This document shows, piece by piece, positions 57,187 to 64,000 of a DNA stretch of 64,000 bases. The DNA is from Ancylomarina sp. 16SWW S1-10-2. Its GTDB lineage: Bacteria > Bacteroidota > Bacteroidia > Bacteroidales > Marinifilaceae. The stretch is taken from the NCBI RefSeq assembly GCF_009669305.1, contig NZ_SADB01000011.1:582-64581 (forward strand), written 5' to 3'. The translations under genes and the position numbers were made by a program. The stretch's first letter is position 1. Each line of letters begins with the position of its first letter. The notes beneath the pieces were generated by a model. That model did no database searches. It was not told where the DNA came from and saw nothing but the letters and a program-made list of their open reading frames with translations.

Positions 57187-59232
57187 TTAATTCAACTTTC
57201 CATTGATCCCATTTTTAGCCAAAAATTCAAGATTAGCTTTTTTTATTCCCGTTATCTTTTTGTTAACTGGAATCTTTGATTTCTCTTTATTTCTTAATTG
57301 AGGATTGTCAAACATCAATAATTCTTGCTCATTCATATTACCCTTATCATCGAGTAATTCATAAATAGAATTCTTAGATATAAATTCAGGTACAAGCTCT
57401 TTCATTCTAGCAACAAGCATATTATCATCTTCAACATTGAGATAATACAAAATTTGTGAAATAGAAGTGTTTACCTCTTCATAATCGTGAAGACGAACTT
57501 GACCTATCATGATTTTATCATTGTGAGTTGGCAAGGTATTTTCACTTCTTGCTAATAACTCTTCATAAAGTTTTTCTCCAGGTCTAAGTCCTGTAAAAAT
57601 GATATTGATATCAACATTTAATTTTAAGCCAGCCAATTGAACCATTTTCTTGGCTAAGTCGAGGATCTTAACAGGTTTACCCATGTCAAAAACAAATATT
57701 TCACCACCTTGCCCCATACAACCGGCTTCCAAAACTAACTGACATGCTTCTGGTATGGTCATGAAATAACGCGTAATATCGGGATGTGTAACCTTTATAG
57801 GACCTCCTTGCTCAATTTGCTTCTTAAATAGTGGCACAACAGAACCATTTGAACCTAAAACATTTCCAAACCGAGTTGTTATAAATGCCGTTTTAGTATT
57901 TTCTTTTTGCGACAATGCCTGAATATAAATTTCACACATACGCTTTGAAGCTCCCATAATATTAGTGGGATTTACCGCCTTATCAGTCGAAATCATGACA
58001 AATTTTTCGACGTTAAATTCAACAGATAAATCAGCTAGATTTCGTGTCCCCCTTACATTAACATTTATTGCTTCGTAAGGGTTATCCTCCATCAAAGGCA
58101 CATGCTTATATGCCGCAGCATTAAAAACAAAGTCAGGATTAAACTTTTCAAAAACGTGACGCATTCGTAGCTCATTTGAAATATTACCAACTATTATCTC
58201 AAATGATGCCTTTTTATACTTGAACTTTATTTCTTGTTGTAAATCATACAAAGCTGATTCTGCCTGATCTAAAAGAACTATTTTTTTTATTGGAAATCTC
58301 AATAGTTGACGAACAATTTCAGAACCTATTGACCCCGCAGCTCCAGTCACTAATATTGTTTTTCCAGATAAACTTTGGCGAATTCGTTGTAGATTCAGAT
58401 GGATTTCATCACGTCCCAAAAGATCTTCAATTTTTACATCTCTAACACTTTTAGCAGACATTTTACCATCTATCCAATCATCAATTGTAGGTAAAACTTT
58501 TACTTCCCAATTATTTTCCAAACAAATTTCAGTAATCTCACTTATTTTCTCCTTGCGCATTCTAGATGCGGCCAAAACAAGCATCCCAACACCTTTTTTC
58601 ATACCCGAAGACAGAGCTTTAGGAAAGCCACTAACTTGAATATCTCTTAAATTTGTTGTCCATTTGTTTTTATCATCATCTACAAAACCCACAACTTGAT
58701 AATTTTCTTTTCGCTCCTTATTTAATATCTCCAAAGCTAAAAGACCTAAATCACCTGCCCCATAGATTAAAGTCTTCTTCGTTTTCTCACATCTCGACAA
58801 ATAAGTATATACACCTCTAACAAGCAATCTAAATCCTGTTAAGAAAAATAAAGTAAATGTAAATTGAAGAACTAATACTAAATAAGGAATATGAATAACA
58901 CCTAAGTTAAAAGTTTGATTAATAAAATCTAAAGCAAATAGACTTACAACAGAACTGAAATTAGTGTAAACTAAACGTATCAACTCATTAAGTTCTGTAT
59001 GACGAATAACCCCTTTATACGAAGAAAAAAGTAAAAAAAACAGAGCATATACACCAATACATATTCCTCCTGCTATAAGAAAATCTGATACACTAATAGT
59101 CGGTAATTTAAAATTCAAACGAACAATATATGCAATAATAAATGCAAAAGCGACTAATGCCAAGTCTATCAAGAAAATCCACCAAGGGGATAGAATACGC
59201 TTATTTAATAGGTTAAATAATATCTTTTTCAT
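57187..59232 (-). CDS. NDP-sugar 4,6-dehydratase, membrane-bound (FlaA1/WbpM/CapD family)
   Basis: A 681-residue enzyme. Four or five N-terminal transmembrane helices (about 15-130) are followed by a CoA-binding-like Rossmann segment (LIYGAGDLGLLALEIL) and a catalytic SDR domain. That domain has TGAAGSIGSEIVRQLL, FNAAAYKHVPLMEDNPYEA and STDKAVNPTNIMGASKRMCE. The S-T-D-K replacement of the usual Y-x-x-x-K area is a feature of this dehydratase family (UDP-GlcNAc 4,6-dehydratase or UDP-D-QuiNAc route). It feeds the aminotransferase upstream. Residues 640-681 are a variable tail. Confidence 0.9.
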   Translation of the reverse strand: MKKILFNLLNKRILSPWWIFLIDLALVAFAFIIAYIVRLNFKLPTISVSDFLIAGGICIGVYALFFLLFSSYKGVIRHTELNELIRLVYTNFSSVVSLFALDFINQTFNLGVIHIPYLVLVLQFTFTLFFLTGFRLLVRGVYTYLSRCEKTKKTLIYGAGDLGLLALEILNKERKENYQVVGFVDDDKNKWTTNLRDIQVSGFPKALSSGMKKGVGMLVLAASRMRKEKISEITEICLENNWEVKVLPTIDDWIDGKMSAKSVRDVKIEDLLGRDEIHLNLQRIRQSLSGKTILVTGAAGSIGSEIVRQLLRFPIKKIVLLDQAESALYDLQQEIKFKYKKASFEIIVGNISNELRMRHVFEKFNPDFVFNAAAYKHVPLMEDNPYEAINVNVRGTRNLADLSVEFNVEKFVMISTDKAVNPTNIMGASKRMCEIYIQALSQKENTKTAFITTRFGNVLGSNGSVVPLFKKQIEQGGPIKVTHPDITRYFMTIPEACQLVLEAGCMGQGGEIFVFDMGKPVKILDLAKKMVQLAGLKLNVDINIIFTGLRPGEKLYEELLARSENTLPTHNDKIMIGQVRLHDYEEVNTSISQILYYLNVEDDNMLVARMKELVPEFISKNSIYELLDDKGNMNEQELLMFDNPQLRNKEKSKIPVNKKITGIKKANLEFLAKNGINGKLN

Positions 59233-59381
59233 ATCGGCAAGTTTATCTAAGTCGAAGTAATACGTGTAGCTAACTAGAAATTAAAATTAACCACAGAGAT
59301 AACATTAATGTATATTGAGATATCCATTAAAATAAACTAGAGTATAATACCAGACTTAAATTAGGTTCTAATTTTTTAAAA

Positions 59382-60518
59382 CTAAAACTTCAATATCTGT
59401 TTCAAAGTTCTTTTTATACGTTCCATATCATTTTCACTCATATTACTTCCCGATGGAAGACACAAGCCTTTTTCAAATAGTGATTCTGAAACACCAGTAC
59501 TATAAAAAGGATATTTGGAAAAAATAGGTTGCAAATGCATCGGTTTCCATAAAAGTCGGGATTCAATATTCTCTTTCTCTAAAGCCAAGCGGATATCATT
59601 ATGAGTAATTCCTCCTGTTTCCTTTGGATCAACAATAATTGAAGTCAACCAATAATTAGAATAGTAATCCTTTGTGGGTGCATTATGAAAATGAATTCCT
59701 TTTTGCTCAGCTAGTAATATTTTATACCAAGCATTTACTTTTCTACGTTGTTTAACTCTATCACTAAGCACTTCCATTTGTCCTCGCCCAATACCAGCTA
59801 CAATATTACTCATACGATAATTGTAACCAATTTCACTATGCTGATAATAGGGTGCATCGTCTCGAGATTGAGATGCTAAAAAACGAGATTTTTCAATTAA
59901 TGTTTCATCATCAGAAACTAAGGCTCCTCCACCTGAAGTTGTTATTATTTTATTCCCATTAAAAGATAAAACACCTAATTTTCCCCAAGCTCCCATTTTT
60001 ATTCCGTCAAGCGTAGAACCCAATGCTTCAGCAGCATCTTCAACAATAGGAATAGAATAAAAATTCGCTATCTCTTTTATTTCCTTCATTTTAGCAGGCA
60101 TCCCATATAAATGAACAGGAATAATCGCTTTAGGTTTCTTACCTTTTGAAATTCTATCATCAATAGCTTCTTTAAGAGCTATAGGACTCATATTCCAAGT
60201 ATCTTCCTCTGAATCAACAAAAATTGGTGTTGCTCCTAAATATAATACGGGGTTAACAGAAGCCGAAAAAGTAAAACTTTGTACAATAACTTCGTCTCCA
60301 GCTTGAACTCCAAGCATAATAAGAGCCAAGTGCAAAGCAGCTGTGCCTGCACTTAAGGCAGAAGCCTGCTTCACATCAATATAATCTGCTAAGGATCTTT
60401 CAAATTCATTTACATTATGACCTAGGGGAGCAACCCAGTTTGTATCGTACGCTTCTTGCACATAAGTCATTTCATTACCTCCCATATGAGGAGACGAAAG
60501 CCATATTTTATCTTGCAT
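59382..60518 (-). CDS. DegT/DnrJ/EryC1/StrS-family sugar aminotransferase
   Basis: The frame opens at a TTG (60527); the ATG at 60518 gives the usual start MQDKIWLSSPHMGGNEM (378 residues). PLP-dependent: ALSAGTAALHLAL early, VEDAAEALGS with the Asp, and the Lys of SFNGNKIITTSGGGAL. The start SPHMGGNE and NWVAPLGHNV resemble PglE/PseC-type enzymes making UDP-4-amino-4,6-dideoxy sugars. Paired with the dehydratase downstream (149-base gap), this gives a two-step route to an amino sugar. Confidence 0.9.
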   Translation of the reverse strand: MQDKIWLSSPHMGGNEMTYVQEAYDTNWVAPLGHNVNEFERSLADYIDVKQASALSAGTAALHLALIMLGVQAGDEVIVQSFTFSASVNPVLYLGATPIFVDSEEDTWNMSPIALKEAIDDRISKGKKPKAIIPVHLYGMPAKMKEIKEIANFYSIPIVEDAAEALGSTLDGIKMGAWGKLGVLSFNGNKIITTSGGGALVSDDETLIEKSRFLASQSRDDAPYYQHSEIGYNYRMSNIVAGIGRGQMEVLSDRVKQRRKVNAWYKILLAEQKGIHFHNAPTKDYYSNYWLTSIIVDPKETGGITHNDIRLALEKENIESRLLWKPMHLQPIFSKYPFYSTGVSESLFEKGLCLPSGSNMSENDMERIKRTLKQILKF

Positions 60519-60527
60519 GATCAACAA

Positions 60528-60797
60528 TTTTTAAACTAATTGAATATATTTTAAATCTTAAAAAACTTCATAATTATAAAAAAGAGACGGTAATTTATCT
60601 AGGAATACATTCGGAATAAAAGGAAAAGGTCAATTCACGATATAAAACATCAAAATGCGTCAACAATTCCTTTTCTTAAAATCAACGAATAGACAATACA
60701 ACTTGGAGTTGTGAATATTATACCCCACATAAAAGGGAATAATTTCCTCTGGGGAAAGATTTTTTATGGGAAACTATCTATGGAATTGTAAAAAAGA
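60528..60797. other. Spacer holding a duplicated gene tail
   Basis: 270 bases. The part 60595-60740 (minus strand) reads as the C-terminal end of a protein related to the one leaving the window at 63901-64000; described separately. CCCCA/TGGGG hairpin sequence lies near 60724-60755. Confidence 0.5.
60595..60740 (-). pseudogene. Remnant of a gene tail related to the edge gene
   Basis: The frame gives LLTHFDVLYRELTFSFYSEC and a stop. The edge frame (63901-64000) gives LLENFDVLNRDSEFFPLYRM and a stop. Upstream, CLFVDFKKKELL aligns with CQLVELKEKKLL if one base is restored. So it is a frameshifted C-terminal fragment, left between two glycan genes. The family is not recognised. Confidence 0.5.
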
Positions 60798-61457
60798 TCA
60801 AGAATAGATAAGCTTAATTTCTTCGAAACAACTTAGCCAGACATGAGGTTGAAATGTAATGTCTAAAGGTATATCTTGAGAATGAATATTATCTCCTTTA
60901 TCTTTGATACCTATTGTATACCATCCCATACTATTAGGAGTTATAAAATCTTTTTGTGGATTATCTCCAATGTAAATAAAGTTTGAACCAATATATTTTT
61001 GAGAGATAGTTCTATAATTTTTAAAATTGGGCTTTTCTGAACCTAACTCCTCAGAAATTACAATCTCATTAATCCAATCATTCAATCCTAGAGCTTTAAT
61101 TTTATGACGTTGGCTTAAGGAACGTCCATCAGTAATAAGCCCCATCACGATAGAATAATTATATAATTCTTCAATAAATAATTTTGCTCCAGAGTTTAGT
61201 TTTATGTTAGGGAAATGCTTTCTATACTGCTCTATCAGTTGTAATTTATTTTTTCTTAGATCATAATTTTCATAAAGATTCTGAAAAACATCCTTTCCCT
61301 CTCGAAACCAAGACATCATCTGCATATACATAATACGAGAACTAACATAAGGATCAACAATCTCTTTATAAGCTGATTTTAAATAATCAACTTCCTGATA
61401 AAGCGTATCATCCAAATCAAAAATAATTACCGATTTTTTATTTATATGTAGATCCAT
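60798..61457 (-). CDS. HAD-superfamily hydrolase
   Basis: A 219-residue phosphatase-like enzyme: motif I VIIFDLDDTLY (Asp nucleophile and Asp+2), motif II GLITDGRS, motif III Lys in EELGSEKPNF and motif IV YIGDNPQKDFI. The alpha-helical cap is about 25-110. It overlaps the upstream ATP-grasp gene by 20 bases, so the two are translationally linked. The substrate is probably a phosphorylated glycan precursor, by context only. Confidence 0.85.
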   Translation of the reverse strand: MDLHINKKSVIIFDLDDTLYQEVDYLKSAYKEIVDPYVSSRIMYMQMMSWFREGKDVFQNLYENYDLRKNKLQLIEQYRKHFPNIKLNSGAKLFIEELYNYSIVMGLITDGRSLSQRHKIKALGLNDWINEIVISEELGSEKPNFKNYRTISQKYIGSNFIYIGDNPQKDFITPNSMGWYTIGIKDKGDNIHSQDIPLDITFQPHVWLSCFEEIKLIYS

Positions 61458-62406
61458 GAACTAATATTTCATCATCATAACGAAGCATAACCAAACCATC
61501 TTCCCAGTCATCAAATTCTTCAATTGATTTACCTAAAAGATACTCTTCTATAATCCATTTAGGATAGTTGGCACCAGCATGATAACTTAGGGGATATCCT
61601 CCTCCAAAACGAGGGTTAATTTCTATTCCACACACAAAATTAGTTTTAGCATTATAAAAGAGTTGTAAAGTAATACATCCATGAAAACCTTTTTCTTGAG
61701 AAAAATGATTTTTCACATAGTCAACTAATTTATTTTTGGATGTTATCCCCTTGGTAATTTCCCCACTACGAACCTCTATACGTTCTCTTGGAACCACACA
61801 TTTAAGATCGCCATGCCTATCGTAATATAAATCAAGCGTATATTCTTTATGTTTTTTAGGATTAATATATTCTAAAAACATTAATTTTTTATTTTCAATT
61901 AAATCCAATGTTAACTGAGATTCATCTTCGATAAAATACAAACCCTTACTTGAACTACCATCAATTGGTTTTATGAACATAGGAAACTGTGGTGAATCAT
62001 GAGAAAATTCCTTTGCAAAAGGAACATGATATTTTTTAAAAAGCTTATGGGTTAAGCGTTTGTTTCTGCAAGCTCCTACAAGCTTTTCATCAGCCACCAA
62101 ACAATGCACACCTATATCGGCAAATCTGCCTTTATTACATACTAACGGAATCAGTTCCGTATCAATTGTAGGTATAATTATTTTGATACGATTATCAATA
62201 CACAAACGTATTAAATAGTCAATATATCTGTCATCTGTTACTTTATTTACTTTAAAGGAACCGTCAGCCACTTGACAGGCAGAAGACAGTGTTGGATTCA
62301 CATCTGTAGTATAAACCTTACCATCAGGAAAATATTGTTTTAACTCTTTTTGAAAAGCACGTACCAATGATACTCGTCTTCCTGCTGAAGTAATTAATAT
62401 ATTCAT
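61438..62406 (-). CDS. ATP-grasp enzyme (carbamoyl-phosphate-synthase-like large domain)
   Basis: A 322-residue ATP-grasp protein. N-terminal Rossmann-like lobe MNILITSAGRRVSLVRAFQ, then FPMFIKPIDGSSSKGLYFI (ATP-binding lysines and Gly-rich loop) and FVCGIEINPRFGGGYPLS (metal-binding E-x-N). It would ligate a carboxylate to an amine using ATP. In polysaccharide loci such enzymes often attach amino acids to sugars; this is inference. Confidence 0.85.
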   Translation of the reverse strand: MNILITSAGRRVSLVRAFQKELKQYFPDGKVYTTDVNPTLSSACQVADGSFKVNKVTDDRYIDYLIRLCIDNRIKIIIPTIDTELIPLVCNKGRFADIGVHCLVADEKLVGACRNKRLTHKLFKKYHVPFAKEFSHDSPQFPMFIKPIDGSSSKGLYFIEDESQLTLDLIENKKLMFLEYINPKKHKEYTLDLYYDRHGDLKCVVPRERIEVRSGEITKGITSKNKLVDYVKNHFSQEKGFHGCITLQLFYNAKTNFVCGIEINPRFGGGYPLSYHAGANYPKWIIEEYLLGKSIEEFDDWEDGLVMLRYDDEILVHGSTYK

Positions 62407-62439
62407 AAAATGAATAATAAAATTAAGATTTGAAAAACT

Positions 62440-63456
62440 TTATTTAATAATTTTTAAGCAGCTATTTAATTTCATAAAAAAGAACAATAATGTTTTATGA
62501 TTAAAAATCGTTGTTAATATTTTAAGTTTTATTGAATTATAATCAAGACCAATAAAGTTATTTAAAGGATATACATTAATGGAATCCATTTCTAGAATAA
62601 ATTGTTTAATCTCTTTAAAAGACACATTGTCTTTAAGTAACCTAATGAAGAGAAAAAACACATAAGATTCCTGCCTAGCCCTCAATCTTTTAATAGCATT
62701 ACTATCAGCACCTTTGCGATCAGCCAACTTTATGAGATTTGTAAATTTATGCACTATAAATTTGAAATCCTCGCTTATCTTTGCCAGGTGAGATTTCGAC
62801 TTATTATGCATAATAGAATCTTCATTAATAAAATATCTATAAATATTTAAATCTAAATACGAAGCCCGCTTGCAATTAAGAAGCAATTCTGTAGTAAAAA
62901 TTCCATCCTCAATAATCTTTCCTTCCTCAAATAACAGGTTTGTAATAACAAGTATATCTCTTCTAAACAAATACCACCATACTGTATTATAATAATTAAA
63001 GTTTGATATATATGAAAGCCCATCATATACCTGGATATCATCTGGATTAAATTTTGAAAAATCTACAATTGACTTGTAATTCGAACTAGACGTGTTAGTC
63101 ATAGAAAAACCTAAGAAATCTAATTGTGAAATAACTGCAATATTTATAAGATTTTTTAAAACAAGTGGAGCGATATAATCATCTGAGTCAACAAAAAATA
63201 GATATTCACCTTTAGCTTCCCTTATGCCAATATTTCGTGCGGCACTTTGGCCTTGATTCTCCTGACTTATAATTTTAAGATTTTCATATTTACTCTTATA
63301 AATATTAACTATATCTAAGCTTGAATCTGAAGATCCATCATTCACAACAATAACTTCATAATCTCGATGATCTAAATCTTGATTAAATAAACTATCAAAA
63401 CATCTAGCTAGATATTTTTCTCCATTATAAACTGGAATAATAATACTTAACAACAT
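62440..63456 (-). CDS. Family 2 glycosyltransferase
   Basis: A 338-residue GT-A enzyme. SIIIPVYNGEKYLARCFDSL at the start, VVNDGSSDSSLDIV, the NQGQSAARNIGI block and FVDSDDYIAP with the D-x-D metal site. The C-terminal half is variable and ends with a hydrophobic helix (KTLLFFFMKLNSCLKIIK). It adds one sugar to the glycan repeat. It lies 33 bases upstream of the ATP-grasp gene. Confidence 0.92.
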   Translation of the reverse strand: MLLSIIIPVYNGEKYLARCFDSLFNQDLDHRDYEVIVVNDGSSDSSLDIVNIYKSKYENLKIISQENQGQSAARNIGIREAKGEYLFFVDSDDYIAPLVLKNLINIAVISQLDFLGFSMTNTSSSNYKSIVDFSKFNPDDIQVYDGLSYISNFNYYNTVWWYLFRRDILVITNLLFEEGKIIEDGIFTTELLLNCKRASYLDLNIYRYFINEDSIMHNKSKSHLAKISEDFKFIVHKFTNLIKLADRKGADSNAIKRLRARQESYVFFLFIRLLKDNVSFKEIKQFILEMDSINVYPLNNFIGLDYNSIKLKILTTIFNHKTLLFFFMKLNSCLKIIK

Positions 63457-63900
63457 AATTAATAGTTTTATTTAAATTTCTCTATTGCAACATGATTACA
63501 AACTCTAATAACCTCAGTAATCTAAACTTTTTTCACACTCATAATCAATTGATGGGAATCTAATTTCAAGACAAATTATAAAAAATATGTTAATAAAATC
63601 ACATATTGCATTAATAATATTCTAACGAGATTTAAAAGTTAACTCTTTTCGTTTTTCTATATTAATTTGTAAATCGTGCATTGTATAAAAAGTACTTCTT
63701 TATTTTTAGGTAAAACGATATGTCTTTAAATCCATTTTCAATAATTTCATTGCAAATATTTATGTAGTTACAATACAAAGCAGTAACAGAACTCTAGCTT
63801 CATAACTCAAATTGGAAAAAGACTCTTGAAAAAAATAAGTGAAAATATTCTAGAATTAAAAAAAACGTATATCTTTTTTTAAAGAGAAACTCTAATTCAT
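63457..63900. other. Intergenic region before glycosyltransferase
   Basis: 444 bases, AT-rich. It must hold the GT2 promoter or operon leader unless transcription reads through. Nothing specific was seen. Confidence 0.4.
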
Positions 63901-64000
63901 TTAAGACTGCATCCGGTATAGAGGAAAAAACTCGGAATCTCGATTCAGGACATCGAAATTCTCCAACAATTTTTTTTCCTTAAGTTCAACCAACTGACAA
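63901..64000 (-). CDS. C-terminal end of an unidentified protein (runs off right edge)
   Basis: The minus-strand frame reads CQLVELKEKKLLENFDVLNR then DSEFFPLYRMQS and a stop, and stays open to the window edge. Only 32 residues are visible and I do not recognise the family. A related, frameshifted copy of the tail lies at 60595-60740. This could also be a remnant. Confidence 0.45.
   Translation of the reverse strand, partial: CQLVELKEKKLLENFDVLNRDSEFFPLYRMQS

Overview
The window reads as the chromosome of an anaerobic or facultative, low-GC member of the Bacteroidota, probably a marine Bacteroidales/Marinilabiliales relative (Labilibaculum/Marinifilum-like). This is inferred from lineage-typical families (GLPGLI, DUF3467, PorT, DUF6266, DUF5675, TonB-linked barrel with carboxypeptidase-like N-terminus, TPR-HTH regulator), from TTTG/TAnnTTTG-type promoters, and from the rarity of Shine-Dalgarno sequences. 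No 16S gene is present, so rank is not certain.

Layout. 1-3.3 kb: the N-terminal part of a GLPGLI protein, a repeat-rich spacer and a two-component system. 3.5-18.6 kb, minus strand: one long information-processing block, rpsU-xerC-hpf-tRNA(Thr,Tyr,Gly,Thr)-tuf-tRNA(Trp)-secE-nusG-rplKAJL-rpoBC-DUF3467, with a candidate attenuator between rplL and rpoB. 18.8-24.8 kb: a protein with five helix-hairpin-helix-like repeats and a four-gene NAD-linked [FeFe]-hydrogenase operon (HndB/HydB/HydA/HydC type). 25.1-29.5 kb: universal stress protein, cation exchanger, membrane protein, a second hibernation factor, CDGSH/ferredoxin protein and a second tRNA-Trp. 29.5-42.7 kb: FAD oxidoreductase, porT-menG, an unusual PurL paralogue, SDR, Omp85-type barrel, GAPDH and an ABC-F ATPase.

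42.9-57 kb is accessory DNA: tRNA-Ser, a DUF6266/small-membrane/DUF5675 group, GC-rich spacer, an S46 peptidase pseudogene, a frameshifted TonB-type receptor, a membrane-anchored TPR-HTH regulator, hipBA, a decayed transposase, and a beta-helix lipoprotein. Several short repeats are shared between these pieces. 57-64 kb, minus strand: a surface-glycan locus (4,6-dehydratase, DegT aminotransferase, HAD, ATP-grasp, GT2) that continues past the right edge.

Core growth functions (ribosome, polymerase, elongation factor and matching tRNAs) are co-transcribed. The hydrogenase operon suggests fermentative redox balancing by H2 turnover. The dehydratase and aminotransferase together would make a 4-amino-4,6-dideoxy sugar nucleotide for the glycan. 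The most unusual items are a PurL homologue lacking the Glu-His-Cys motif, a tandem pair of beheaded Ntn-hydrolase remnants joined to palindromes, a dispersed ~81-bp element with CCATACT/AGTATGG ends, two hpf paralogues with canonical Shine-Dalgarno sites, and a duplicated gene tail in the glycan locus.
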